DNA of 64,000 nt from contig CM037790.1 in NCBI GenBank assembly GCA_021229015.1, forward strand, positions 52,385,727 through 52,449,726. Reading direction: 5' to 3'. Below the pieces are notes generated by a model. It saw nothing but the letters and a program-made list of their open reading frames with translations, had not been told where the DNA came from and made no database searches. The first letter of the stretch is position 1. Each line of letters opens with the position of its first letter. A program made the translations under genes and the position numbers. Source of the DNA: Solen grandis (lineage: Eukaryota; Mollusca; Bivalvia; Adapedonta; Solenidae). Shown piece after piece: positions 1 to 12,297 of this stretch.

Positions 1-340
1 TTGAGCGATAACAAAATATCCGTGACATTTATTAATCAGAACAGCAACCCATTTTACATACATGAAGATCAACTCCTGTAAAAAGAAAAAAGTAGCGCTT
101 CATATTAGAAACTCAAATGTATGTAATTTACCTAAAGTAGTTCACATGCATTTTACATGATGGCAAGTAAGGTTCCTCTAGCAACAAGCAACTATAGTTG
201 TAGGAAAGCGTGTGGAGTTTTTGGTGTGATGATCTTTGCCTCATTTGCTTCAATCAGTACTGGAGAGCTGGGTTTAGAATTATAGCGATTTCATGTTAAT
301 CCTGCCACCATCTCTCAGCACATTGAGCACTTTGAATTTT
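1..340. other. Unassigned non-coding DNA
   Basis: AT-rich sequence with no exon, tRNA-like box or obvious repeat that I can support. It may be intron of the QSOX gene or intergenic. Confidence 0.5.
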
Positions 341-961
341 AGCTCACCTGAGCACTTGTGCTCAGAATGAGCTTTTGTGACCGCCTTTTGTCTGTCGTCA
401 TTTGTATGTCGTCCATTGTCAACAATTGCTTGTGAACACTCTAGAGGCCACAGTTTTGGCCCAATTTTCTGGAAAATTAGTCAGGATGTTTGTCTACATA
501 ATATCTCAGATGAGTTTGATATAAGGTCATGTGGGGTCAAAAACTAGGTCACTAGTTCAAATCTTAGAAAATTTTAAAAAAAAAAAAAAACTTGTGAACA
601 CTCTAGAGGCCATAGATTTAGCCCAATCTTCATAATATTTAGTCAGGAGGTTTGTCTACATGATATCTTGGATGAGCTTGAAATTGGGTCATATGGGGTC
701 AAAAAGTAGGTCACCAGGGCAAATTTTAGAAAAACCTTATGAACACTCTAGAGGCTACATTTTGTCCAAGTCTTCATTAAACTTGATAAGAATGATGACT
801 GCATGATATCCCAGATGAGTGCAAATTTAGGTAGGATAAAAATCTAGGTCACTTAGTCAAATGTTAGAAAAACATTGCAAACAGTTTACATGCCACATTT
901 TTGTGCTTAACACAGCGATCTTACTCAGGTTAGCGAAACAGGGCTTTCTTGCCCTCTTGTT
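341..961 (+). mobile_element. AGCTCACC-family non-autonomous element, degenerate copy
   Basis: Opens with AGCTCACCTGAGC followed by a partial inverted copy (GCTCAGAATGAGCT). It closes with a hairpin (AGGGC, loop TTTCTT, GCCCT) and CTTGTT. Between the ends are roughly 150-bp direct repeats carrying phrases such as GAGGCCACA and AGTAGGTCACCAG. It has no coding capacity. It belongs to the same family as the copies at 1296, 44052 and 45228, but is more diverged. Confidence 0.7.
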
Positions 962-1295
962 ATCGTAACTAGTCGAAGGAAAACCTATTGAATTTTAGGG
1001 CTGTTATACAAAAGTCAATGGCACTTGAGTCTTGTTAAAATCTAATTATTAATGATCAATTAAACTGATTGAAGTGTTCACCATTATTTGTAAAGTAGAC
1101 CTATATTCTGTCTATCCACTTGTCTTTCTGTCTGAAAGAAAATATGACACTTGTATCCAGAATCCTTGGTCAGATTTTGATGAAACTTTGCTTTACTGAA
1201 TGTGTAGGCTTTCTTTCCTAACCTTCTGAATCCAAGGGGAAAATTTGGATACTTACAGGGCTGCTAGTACATTCTGGTTGGTTTTGAGGCTTTTT
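962..1295. other. Unassigned spacer between repeats
   Basis: Non-coding. It includes phrases such as TCTGTCTATCCACTTGTC that resemble decayed element cores. No gene seen. Confidence 0.4.
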
Positions 1296-1866
1296 AGCTC
1301 ACCTGAGCATAGCTCAGGGTGAGCTATTGGGATACTTGATTGTCCGTCGTCCGTCAACAATTTTGATGTTTACACACTAGAGGCCACAATTTTGATCCAA
1401 TCTTCCTCAAACTTGGTCAGAATGTTTATCTTGATGATATCTTGAACCCTTTCGATAATGGGTCAGGTTGGATCAAAAAGTAGGTCAATAGGTCAAATCT
1501 TAGAAAAATCTTGTTTACATACTAGAGGCCACAATTTTGATCCAATCTTCCTCAAACTTGGTCAGATTGTTTGTCATGATGATATCTCGAACCAGTTTGA
1601 AAATGGGTGGGGCTGGATAGAAATGTAGGTCAGTAGGTCAAATCTTAGAAAAGTTTTGTTTATACCCTGAGGGCAACATTTTTGGTCCAATCATCCTCAA
1701 ACTTTGGCAGAATGTTTGTCATGATGATATCTTTTGTGGATGGGGTCAGAAAATTCCTGAACATTGTTTCACCTCATCATCTTAATTCTAAAGCAATCTG
1801 TTTTGTACAGGCAATGAATGATACTTTTCTCGGGTGAGCGATCTAGGGCCATCTTGGCCGTCTTGT
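1296..1866 (+). mobile_element. AGCTCACC-family element (HINE-like)
   Basis: The left end is AGCTCACCTGAGC, then AGCTCAGGGTGAGCT, which folds back on it. The right end carries GGTGAGC (inverted copy of the left arm), a hairpin AGGGCCA / TCT / TGGCC, then TCTTGTT. Inside are about three ~145-bp direct repeats starting near GAGGCCACAATTTTGATCC. The design matches non-autonomous Helentron-type elements. Mobility is inferred from copy number in this window. Confidence 0.75.
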
Positions 1867-1894
1867 TTTTATAATGGATGAATAACCTTTTATT

Positions 1895-3426
1895 AGCTCG
1901 ACTATTCGTAGAATATGAGAGCTATTGTAGTCACCCTGGCGTCGGCGTTGGCGTTGCAGCTTTTGGTTAAAGTTTTGCGTGCAAGTTACTATCAACCTTA
2001 TATCTCAATAACCATTTATGGTATTGACTTGAAAGTTTATAAATATGTTCAGGGGCATCAGACAACCAAGGTAGATAACTCTTGACTGAATTTAATATGA
2101 ATTATGGCCCCTTTTTAACTTTGAAATTTTGGTTAAAGTTTTGCATGCAATAGAAAATTTGGTTAAAGTTTTGCGTGCAAGCTACTATCTAGTTTGTATC
2201 TCAATAACCATTCATGGTATTGACTTGAAAGTTTATAAATATGTTCAGGGGCATCGAACAACCAAGGTAGATAATTTTTGATGGAATATATTACAAATTA
2301 TCCCCTTTTTAATTTTTTTCATGCAAGATACTCTCATGCTTAGTATCAAGATGCGATTGATTTGAAACATCTTTAATATGTTTAGGGGCATCAGACTTTC
2401 ATGGTAGATAACTCTTGATAGAATTTGTTACAAATTATTGCCCCTTTTTAACTTAGAAATTTTGGTTAAAGTTTTGCATGCAAGGTACTTTCATGCTAAT
2501 ATCTCAGTATCCAGGCATGGGATTGATTTGAAACATCTTTAATACATTAAGGGGTATCATACTTTCATGGTAGATAACTCTTGATAGAATTTGTTACAAA
2601 TTATTGCCCCTTTTTTAACTTAGAAATTTTGGTTAAAGTTTTGCATGCAAGTTACTTTCATGCTAATATCTCAGTATCCAGGTATGGGATTGATTTGAGA
2701 CATCTTTAATACATTTAGGGGTATCATACTTTCATGGTAGAAACTCTTAATGGAATATGTTACAAATTATATCCATGGGATTGATTTGAGACATCTTTAA
2801 TACATTTAGGGGTATCATACTTTCATGGTAGAAACTCTTAATGGAATATGTTACAAATTATTGACCTTTTTAACTTAGAAATTTTGGTTAAAGTTTTGCA
2901 TGCACGTTAATTTCATACTTATATCTCAGTATGCAGGCATGGGCTTAATTTGAAATATCTTTAATATGTTTGGGGTATCATACTATAAAGGAAGATAACA
3001 CTTGATGGAATAAATTAAAAATTATGACCCCCTTTTAACTTAGAATTGTGGTTAAATTTTTTGCATTCAAGCTACTATCCAGCTTATATCTCAGAAATTG
3101 CTCGTGGAATTGACTAGAAAGTTAAGGTGTGTCTTCAAGGGCATCAGAAAACAGGAGGATAACTTTTGGACTGATGCAAATTATGGCCCTTTTCTAACAT
3201 GGATTTTTGGTTTAAGTTTTGCATGCACAGTGTTATTGTGCTTATGTCTCAGTAACTAGGCATGGGATTGATTTTAGACATCATAAATATATTAAGGGGT
3301 ATCAGACTATCAAGGTATATCATTTTTTACTATTACTATGAAGGGCAAGAATTTAAATAGATTTCATTTGATTTACCAACAAGCATTTTGAATAGTCGAG
3401 CGTGCTGTCCTCTGACAGCTCTTGTT
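1895..3426 (+). mobile_element. AGCTCGACTATTC-family element with tandem cores
   Basis: The left arm GCTCGACTATTC has a perfect inverted copy, GAATAGTCGAGC, at about 3390-3401. This is followed by a hairpin GCTGTC / CTCT / GACAGC and then TCTTGTT. The interior holds about eight ~170-bp repeats around the phrase TTGGTTAAAGTTTTGCATGC. One internal unit near 2765-2860 is duplicated almost exactly. No open reading frame of interest is present. Confidence 0.78.
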
Positions 3427-5050
3427 TTGTTGATTATCAAGCAATAGATACTTAAACTTGTTTACCACTGACCAAACATCAAACTTTATGAATACTATAA
3501 ATTTCATAAATTTTAATAGCCTTGACACTATGATATTAAAATTCATGACTCTTACTCAATAATCAAATTACATCAAAGTCTTTATTTTATGTAAGTTTTT
3601 AAGGAAATGAATTTGTGTTAAATTTCCATGTTTGTTTGAAATACACACAGGACTGACATATTAGTTTTATATTTTTCTATTAGAAATTGTTATCAGCTTA
3701 ATGACAGAGCAATTTTATGTGCTTAACTGCAAAATTGTTGGATTAATGTGCTGTGCTGAACTAGACAGATTATTATGTCTTTGTGAGAGTTGTCTGTGAG
3801 TCTGTCTGTCACACTTTAACTTTTGTCCAGAGCATAACTCAAACAGTATAAAAGCTGTTAACTTGAAACTTCACAGATGGATAGATCTCATCGAGTAGAA
3901 GTGCAGTGTATAAGACTTGTAATTCTGCACATCATGAATTTGGAGTTATTGCTCTTTGTTAAATTCATATTAAATTTTTGTCCAGTGCATTACTCATGCA
4001 CTATAATACATATAACCTTGAAACTTCATAGGTGGGTAGACCTCATGAAGGAATACTGCAGTACTCAAGAACCTTAACTCTGCAAATCATACTTTGGAGT
4101 TATTGCCCTTATTTAATTTCATACCAGTCCTGTGAGAAACCTTAGTTTGTGGAGCATAATCTGTTTCAAATTGTTTCTTGTTGGAGTTATTGCCCAATTT
4201 CACAATTTTGTATTCTTAAGATAATTCCTGTTCTGCTCATGTTATTGAAATGAATTTCATTTATAAATGGAAAGAACTTGATGAGAGAAAGTGTCATGCA
4301 AAAGGTCTGGCCTCAGTACTTTTGGAGTTATTCTCCATTTTCTTGAGCACAAGAGAACTCCTGTTCTACTTGTTCTGTTGAAACAAAATTTTAGTTTAAT
4401 TTCGTTTTCCATTACTGCAAACATACAAACATTTTGTACACTAGCCACACAAGGCTTACATGTTGCTTGTCATCCTAATTATTCTTTAACATCGCTGCAA
4501 ATTAATTTAAGACCATGTAATTAGGAATGATTTATATAGATCGTGCTCATGATATCTGTTAAAGTAAATCCTGTGATTCATTAAAATGCATGGTACATAA
4601 TGAATGAGATTGATGGGTGCACGCATGGAGAACATATGTTTTACAAATGTATTTCTTGTTCTTTTGTGCATGTGGAACATGACAGTCAAGACATAAATTC
4701 CCTCAAAGTTTTTAACTATAAATCACATTCAGACATTTACAGAATAAGTGAAATATTAATTCTTTCTAAGTACCATTGTCACACAATTTCGAAGTGAATG
4801 CTTTCAGATGAATATACCCTAAGTTGCCACCAGCATAAAACAAAATTAGCCTAGATGAGTTAATTAAAACTGTTTGAATTTAAGATAAGGTATTACTGTA
4901 TACTGTAGCAGATTAGACACAGCAAAGAATGTGTGTCTGTACCTCATATAGATGTGTTTTGATGCCCTGACAAACAGAGCAGACTCACTATAAACAGCTG
5001 TCTGATCATATGATCAGAGTCTCCTACATTTGCTTTTACAATATTGTAAC
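3427..5050. repeat. Degenerate tandem repeats and unassigned DNA
   Basis: From about 3800 to 4510 there are four or so decayed ~150-bp units containing phrases like TGAAACTTCA, GGAGTTATTGCC and GTGCAGT. They resemble the cores at 21140 and 33150. The remainder, 4510-5050, shows nothing I can name. Short open frames here have no recognisable protein. Confidence 0.5.
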
Positions 5051-5054
5051 ATTA

Positions 5055-5295
5055 ATTGTTGTTGTTGTATTGGGGTTTACCATCGCTGCGATAGTATTTC
5101 AATCATATAGCGACATCCAGCTAATTACAGGTGGAGGAAGACCCCGAGTACACAGTGGTACCAGGGTAGAACCACCGACCTACCACAAGCCAGCTGGAAG
5201 GCTTTCTCACATGAAAAATCTGAAGTCCTTACCAGGATTCGAACCCACAGCAGTGAAGGGCTGAGAGATTTGTAGTCCACGGTCTGCATGGTAAA
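5055..5295 (-). repeat. tRNA-derived SINE
   Basis: Read on the minus strand it begins with a tRNA-like head containing a B-box (GGGTTCGAATCC, plus-strand 5233-5244). A conserved body follows, whose plus-strand core is ATAGCGACATCCAGCTAAT. Body-only copies occur at 54333 and 56230. The short open frame over it is not a gene. Confidence 0.65.
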
Positions 5296-5390
5296 GAAAA
5301 ATGCTAATTAAATTTCTGTTAATTGATATCCTTAAAGCCATAAATTTGTACATGAAAATTCATAAGGTAAAAAGTTAAGTTGCTAGTTAT

Positions 5391-6097
5391 TCCCCTACTG
5401 GCATCGCCGAAGGGGACTATAGGTTTGCACTCCGTCAGTCATACACATGTTTTTCTGGACTTTTTTCCAAAATGCTTGCAGATATTGGTCTAATATTTGG
5501 TATGTGTGTCTACCACCATGAGAAACAGATCAAGTTTGTGTTTCGTTCCGGTCCACAGATTTTTGACAAAATCACGGACCTTGGACTTGGAAAATTTCTA
5601 TAAAACAGTAACTTTCCAGACTTTTTTTCTTAACGCTTGCAGATATGGATCTAATATTTTGTATTAAGTCTACCACCATTAGTTAAGATCAAGTTCTAGT
5701 TTCGTTCAGGTTTACTGATTTTTGCTGAAATTTCAGGCTTTGGACTTGTAAAATATCTTTAAAATAGCAGTTTTCCAGACTTTTTTTTCTACATACTTGC
5801 AGGTATTGATCTATTATTTGGTATGTGAGTCTTCCACCATGAGTTACAGATGAAGTTCAAGTTTCATTCCAGTCCACTGACTTTTGACGAAATAACAGGC
5901 CTTGGACTTAGGGGGGAAAAAAAAAATAGCAGTTTTCTGGACTTTTTGATATTTATTGTCATTTTGACTTTCATCTAAAGTATTGATCAAATAATTGACT
6001 TGTTTGCAGCGTGAAGAGGGACGGGGGTTCTTAGTTCTTCTATTTGCCAGTAGGGGACTTAGTATTGCCTAAGCAATACCTTCAGAATGCTTGTTTT
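5391..6097 (+). mobile_element. TCCCCTACTGGCA-family element
   Basis: The left arm TCCCCTACTGGCA is matched by a perfect inverted TGCCAGTAGGGGA near 6045-6057. A hairpin TATTGC / CTAA / GCAATA follows and the element ends in GCTTGTT. Inside are three ~165-bp repeats, each containing CTTGCAGATATTG-like sequence and a CACCATGAG phrase. It sits upstream of the first visible QSOX exon, probably in a QSOX intron. Confidence 0.72.
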
Positions 6098-6279
6098 ACT
6101 TGTTTGTCAAAAAGAGAAAAAGCATATCTCGTGTGCTTAATCTGACCAAGTTAACAATACTAAGATATTTCTCCTGATTTCAAGCTTAATATTTGGAGAA
6201 CAGCAAAGTAACTATTCTCTTTAATATCACATTGCATTAAAAAATATACTAATATTAAAGATGCATCTTTTTTTTTCAG

Positions 6280-8166
6280 GCTGGCGGCCTGTGCTGAAGC
6301 TAGGTGCAGTAGACTGTGCTAGCAAGAACAACACAGATCTTTGTAGGACATATGATGTTAACGGTTTTCCATCATTTCAGGTAACTTTTTCCGTCCATTT
6401 TTATTTAGCTCATCTGAGTATAATATTCAAGGTGAGCTATTGAGCGTTCATTCTGCATTCACCATCTGTTGCCCATTGTGTAATAGCTACAATTTGCCCT
6501 AATTGAAATCTCTCAATAATAACTGGACAGAAATGATTGAAACTTAGGATTGATGATCTTTAGGTTGTCCTATACAAGACTTGCTGGTTTTCTTACATAG
6601 TTTATATACTGAAATTTAGAAATTCTGAAACTGGTTTCTTGAATTTATTTTGAATAATTATTTTGATATTTTTATCATTGAAATTTTGACATGAGGCCTG
6701 TGTAAGTAGGTAAGTGCCAATCTTCAGGTGGTATCTATAACACAGGTATCACATATCACAGTTAATCTGTTACAACTGAGTTAAGCTGTTATAAGATGCC
6801 CTCCAGAGGAAGAGATAGGTATCACCAGATAAACCCGGGAGTCAGATTTTGAGTACATTCTTTTGTCACCAGCATGCAATGCCACCTGGAGCAGCAGATT
6901 GACAGTAAAGACATGTGTCTCTATTGGCATGTTTGAACTATTATGCTTATCAGAAGTGCCTCAGTACAGCATGTTATATCTAAGTTGTTTTTTGTAACTT
7001 TCAAATAGTTTATGCCTACACAATAGAACAAAAGTCTAGCCAGTGTTTTTCAAGATATGCACACAAACCGAAATTTCCATCTGATTTTTAATCCGAATAA
7101 TTGTTAGTCCCTACTGTGTTTACACCGGAGGGGACTATAGGTTTGCCCTCCGCCTGTCTGTCCATCAGTCTGAATGTCCCACGATAACTTAAAATCGTTT
7201 ATGAAACTTGGTATATGAATAGATGGCAGCATAGAGATTCTGCACGTCACTTTGTTGTTGTTTTTTCTCAGACTAATATTCTGGTTGCTGTGGTAATGGA
7301 AAAATTACGCACCTAGCTGGTAGGGGACTCGTGTGTTGCATACAATTAACACCAGTTACTTGTTTTTTTGGGGGCCGCCGAAACAACCCCAATACAACAA
7401 CAACAACTTGTTTTTTTTAGTTTTTTTTAACAAAGTCCCAGAAACTTCAGTTTAATGAGAAGGTGGACAATTACCTAATTATTTTCAAAGTGATGGAAAA
7501 TATAACTACATACTAAAGTCAGAGAGACTCAAATAATTCTGTAAGTTTTTGAAAACTAGTAGATATAGGTGATCTCTGTCTCATAACTTTACCAAAGATA
7601 CTGCTGGTCACGAAATTAAATTTAAAGGTGACAGAGTAGCATTTTTATAAGATACTTAACTATTTTTACGGATATTCATTTTAGGGTAATACTCAGGCAA
7701 TAAAGCTTATAACTTATTTTCCAGCTTTTTCCACCATACACCAAAGAAGGGGATATAGGTATAGAATTCCACAACCAAGATGCTGAAAAAATAACAGAAA
7801 GAGCGATAGACTTCATTTCCAACAGGACCATATTTGAACCTCCAGAATCATGGCCCCGCCTTTCTCCTATGATGTAAGTGTTTGAAGTTCAGACCAAAGA
7901 CATTGGTAAACACTTATATTTGGAACCAAATAGTTTAAAGTCCTGTTCTGATTGTATTGGTGAAATTCACTAGTAAGATCACTATTCATTGGAACCAGTG
8001 GTGGTTTTGATAGCGAGGTATTACTGTAACCTTGTGACAAAATAACTGACACTGACCTTGACATTACATTTTCAGGTCAATGCAGGATATCTGGGATGAG
8101 ACAAAGGACAAACATAAACATGTGGCCTTCATCTTTGAATCAAATGACTCATACCTTGGTAGGGAG
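6280..8166 (+). CDS. QSOX1: Quiescin sulfhydryl oxidase (QSOX), three internal exons
   Basis: QSOX is a secretory-pathway FAD enzyme that puts disulfides into proteins and passes the electrons to oxygen. The exons are 6280-6380, 7725-7873 and 8076-8166. All have AG acceptors and GT donors and join in frame. Exon 1 reads WRPVLKLGAVDCA, then NTDLCRTYDVNGFPSFQ, the second half of the first thioredoxin domain after the CxxC helix (human: LDCA, FNIPGFPT). Exon 2 starts LFPPYTKEGD and ends PPESWPRLSPM. Exon 3 ends in FIFESNDSYLGRE, matching the FEKGGSYLGRE stretch of vertebrate QSOX. The CxxC exon, the second thioredoxin-like domain and the Erv/FAD domain are not in view. The QSOX1 versus QSOX2 choice is uncertain; the family call is firm. 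Confidence 0.88.
7108..7366 (+). mobile_element. Short TCCCTAC-family element in QSOX intron
   Basis: Begins around TCCCTACTG and GGGGACTATAGGTTTGCCC. It ends GGTAGGGGACTCGTG, then a decayed hairpin and ACCAGTTACTTGTTT. A reverse-oriented relative lies at 54700-54970 with an intact hairpin. It lies between QSOX exons 1 and 2. Confidence 0.6.
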
Positions 8167-9471
8167 GTCAGTATTCTTGTGTTCTTGTGGCTGTTGGCTG
8201 TTGTTGTTGTTTTCTGTTGTTGTTGTTTTACGTTGATGTTCTTTTTGTTTTGTTTATAAAAATATTAAAAAATATTCCTAGCTCAAGACAGGTTGTTTGG
8301 AGATAACTGTACTGCTAGATACACCTTTGAAGTGTGTAGATCAATACACTGAATCAGGTTCACACACTATAATGGACATATATGTATTAATATTTAATGA
8401 CTTGTCAGAAACTAATTATCAGATATTGTAAGCCATTAGAGTCTGTCATGATGTTGGTAATCCTATACTGTTAATAATTTGTGAAAGAAATAAGGTGTCA
8501 CCTGTATGAAACCTGAGCTGTGTTCAGTTAACCATAACGCTTGCATCTGTCTGCTGCACTCTATACACTGTGATATAACAAGGAAGCAAATGCTAATGTT
8601 ATGGACTTTTATGGGTAGCTGAACACAGGGCAGGTGTTTAATTGTAGGGTGGTTTGGTTTCACACCATGTGCTATTTATACTTTAGATGACAAGGATCTT
8701 TCATGACTTCTAGTCTAGCCTCTACCCATGATTTATCAAACTAAGTACAATGTTGTTTCCCAATCAAGTTATAATTAACAAAATCACAAAAGGACAATGA
8801 TGCACAGTCCACTAAATGTATGGAACAAAACTGTAGATTGGAATATTTCAAGATGAGCTCATCTGGCTAGCAAGACAACTTCACTGTTAGCTCAGGTGAA
8901 AAGTACTGGTCCTAACCAGAAATGCTTGGAAGTAGCAATTCATCTTGGAGGAATGTGTTTCCCAAAAGGCATATAAAGGAAAGCATAAATTGTAAGGCAA
9001 TACTTAACCCCAGCTGCTGCCTAGTGATTCTTTGTCCTGTTAATGAGAGTTCTTTGCTCATTGATCAATATTTTCATGGAGATATTTTAGATTTATAGCT
9101 TCCTTTCTACTATCCACCTTCTCCATATAGAGACCTGTAATACAGAAGTCCATGGACGTATGCATGTGTAACAGCAAAGAGGAAGTTTGTGGTCACTCAT
9201 CATGACTGAGTGATAATGAGATCATACATGTAGAATATTATTAATTGAAAAACTCCCCACTAATTGTTAGTGATGCACTGTACTAGAAATGTTGATATTG
9301 GTAATTGAACAACTGCTCTGTTTTAGAGTTTGCTAGTTGCTTCCAGGCGGTGGTTAACAGGTAATTGGTATTCATGAAAAGTGGACTTTGTTCATAGGTT
9401 TATAGGAGTCACCTTTGACCATTGTTTTTCTTTTTACAATGAACAAACCCTCTATACAAATCTAATTTACC
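8167..9471. other. QSOX intron or 3' flank, nothing recognised
   Basis: I looked for the next QSOX exons (second thioredoxin-like domain) and found no convincing spliced coding block. A TTG-rich stretch lies near 8190-8240. Confidence 0.5.
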
Positions 9472-9690
9472 ATCGCCGGTGAAGTAGTGGTTAGAGCCTC
9501 CACCTTTGGATCAAGAGGTTGTGGGTTCAATTCCTTATCGCAACATAGCAAAGTTGTAAAAAACAGTACTGGTAATAGTTCCCTTGCTTGGCGCTCAGCA
9601 TACATGTATAAGGGTAGTCTCAGGATAGGTTGGCCCGGTGTCAGGATAATGTGACTGGGTGTGGAAAAAATGAAGATTCATATCTTTTAA
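9472..9690 (+). repeat. tRNA-derived SINE
   Basis: The tRNA-like head at 9472-9541 has an A-box-like TAGTGGTTAGAGC and a B-box-like GTGGGTTCAATTCC. The body contains TTGCTTGGCGCTCAGCAT and TTGGCCCGGTGTCAGG, phrases that recur in bivalve SINEs. Confidence 0.68.
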
Positions 9691-9939
9691 GTCTCTGCCT
9701 GTCTTTTGAAGCAATCATGAAAATGAATAGCAGGATTCTACTATCAAATGAAGTTTTGGAGTTTAGTAGGACGCTGGGGTAGAGTAAAATGAATAATGTT
9801 GAAGAACGTTTTTGTAAACCTGATTAAATAATTAGTTGGATTTCTGTCAGCACTAACAGTAACTTTGAAACCCAATGTTAAACTAGAAATTTTATGTTGA
9901 ATAATCTGGGTTTTTTTTTCCCTCGACCTATAATGAGGG

Positions 9940-10030
9940 GGGCTATTGCCTAGTGGTGGTTTGCCTGACTGTGGATCCAGAGGTTATAGGTTCAAATCTT
10001 CATTCGGGGCAAAAACTTCACCAACAGAAA
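9940..10030 (+). repeat. tRNA-like SINE head
   Basis: TGCCTAGTGGTGGTTTGCC resembles an A-box region and ATAGGTTCAAATC a B-box, with tRNA-like spacing. It lacks a full cloverleaf, so it is a SINE head or pseudogene and not a functional tRNA. Confidence 0.5.
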
Positions 10031-10169
10031 GTACCCAGGAACCATTCAGAAGTATTAGTTAAAAGTTGTTAAAACTTGCTTCCTAATCAACACTAAAATA
10101 ACTAAGTTTAAACAGTCACAGTCTTGCTGTTAAAAGGCCTTGATGATCCTTCAGGGTCCTTCAGTTTTC

Positions 10170-10413
10170 TTTAACCCTTTCCCTCATAGAGGAAACCATG
10201 AAAAGACCTATGCGAACGACATAAAACCAGATCAGCCTGCGAGTAACTTACAGGCTGATCAGGTTTTATGCTGTTCGCTGCTCCTCAGTGGTCTGGAAAT
10301 GAGGACTTTATAATTAAATTTGGTAAGGTTTAACTGTGGTTTTCTGCAGATCAGGCTTTATGTGGTACCTCTTGAGTGCGTCAAAATGAGTCTATATGAG
10401 GGAAAGGGTTAAA
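10170..10413. mobile_element. MITE with 17-20 bp terminal inverted repeats
   Basis: The ends read TTTAACCCTTTCCCTCATA and, inverted, ATGAGGGAAAGGGTTAAA, giving a 244-bp element. A second inverted repeat lies inside: GATCAGCCTG and CAGGCTGATC around 10231-10261. It has no coding capacity. A decayed half-copy end may exist near 51160-51182 (GAGGTAAAGGGTTAA). Confidence 0.7.
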
Positions 10414-10478
10414 ACTTGTGTTTCATAGTATGCAGCTAATATTTGAGCATTCAGTCATCATGTATTTATCGATATAGT

Positions 10479-12297
10479 TATTCCCCCGCAATAATTGGAG
10501 TGGGGGGTTGGGTATTTGCTGGGATCAGCTTATCTGTCTGCCTTTCCATAGACATAATCTTTTCCACACTTCATGTAAAAAAAGCCTTGGCTTAAATTGG
10601 ATGAAACTCCACAGGATTGGTCAGTATCAATTTGTTGTGTAGATTGTCGGCTTGGAATTATTGATCACAATCAGTTGTTGTTTTAGTAAAATAAAAAGGT
10701 TATCATGTGCCTACTTGTCAGCACTTCATTTCCAAAACCTTTGGCTAGAATGGAATGGAACTTCACAGGATTAATGGGTACCATGCTTGATTGGAATGTT
10801 TTATCACACAGAGTTATGGCCCTTGGATTCTTAAGTTGTGCTGAATTTTGGCCTGGGGCAGAACTTGAAAACTAATAAAGAGATTTACTTAAAACTTTTC
10901 AAAGTATAGATAGATATAGACTAGTTGAAATGCCTTGTCCAAGAACCATAACTCTACCTGAAGGTTCTATTATCAAGGGGGTGGGGGTATTAAATCACCG
11001 TCAGTGGTAGCTACAGATTTCATTTCAAGGTATAATATACACACTTGAGATGATATTCAACACAGTTGCCATCTTACCACTGCAGCACTGTCAAGCAAGT
11101 TTTCACATTGAACATTGATGAAGAAGAGGTAGTCTACAATTGTATTTTTTTTATACCCCCACAAATGAAGTTTGAAGGGGATATACTGGAATCAGCCTGT
11201 TGGTTGGTTGGTTGGTCAGTGGGTCAGTCAGTCTGTCTGCAAAATCTTGTCCTGTGAACTCCTTCACTTTCAGTCCAACTCACCTGATACTTGGCATAAA
11301 TATTCATCAGGAGCTGTAGATGTGCAAGACACAAATTTCATGTTCGTTCACACAAGGATTACGGGTTATTGCCCCTGAATCAATTTGAAAATTCTTGTCC
11401 AGTGAACTCCTCCTTCAGTTTCTGTCCAATTCACCTGATACTTGGTATAAATGTTTATCAGGAGCAGTAGATGTGCAAGACACAAATTTCACATGTGCTT
11501 GCGTAAGAATTATTGAGTTATTGCCTCTGAATCAGCTTGAAAAGTTGTGTCTGGCAAACTCCTCCCTCAGTTTCTGTCCAATTCCCCTGATACTTGGCAT
11601 ACATGTTCATCAGTAGCAGTAGATGTGCAAGACGCAGATTTCACGTTTGTTCGCACAAGAATTACAGAGTTATTGCCCCTGATTCGACTCTAAATATTTT
11701 GTGACATGAACTTCTACATTTCTTAACTGATTCAGTTCAAATTTTATGTGTGCATTGATAATCAGTTGGAGAGGTGCATGACATTAATTTCACTTGAGTT
11801 GTCTCAAGGATGTTATTGCCCTGGTCACATTTTTTAATTATCTCCCTTTCTTGTCTGGTACATAACTAAAAAATTATACAAGGTATTGACTTGAAACTTA
11901 AAATGTAAACAGATGGCGACTAGGAAAAGTGCAGTGTCCAAGAACTGTGACTCTACCTGGTCCCATTTTTTAATTATCTTCCCTTTGCTTTTTTTTTGTC
12001 CCAAATATAACTCAAATAATATATATGGTATTTACTTGAAACTTAAAATGTAAACAGATGGCGACTAGGTAAAGTGCAGTGTCCAAGAACTGTAACTACA
12101 CTTTTAAACTACTATGTCAAACAACCATAACTGACTCTCTATCCACTTTAAATAAAAACTACTTACTTAGTACGGTACTTACTATCATAACTAATATACT
12201 ATGTATACATGTTCTTATCTATGCTCCGCCTTAGTCTGGTTCTCCTGTATCAAAGCATTTTGCGGGGGTATTAATCACCTTCAGTGATAGCTCTAGT
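10479..12297 (+). mobile_element. TTCCCCCGCA-family element, probably two joined copies
   Basis: The left arm TTCCCCCGCA has an inverted partner TGCGGGGGTA at about 12261-12270. A hairpin ATCAC / CTTCA / GTGAT and AGCTCTAGTT follow. A similar but decayed 3' end (ATCACCGTCAGTGGTAGCT) lies near 10994, and a new left end begins near 11152, so two copies appear to be joined. Inside the second copy there are four ~150-bp units (from about 11240, 11392, 11540 and 11690) followed by two ~135-bp units. Confidence 0.68.
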
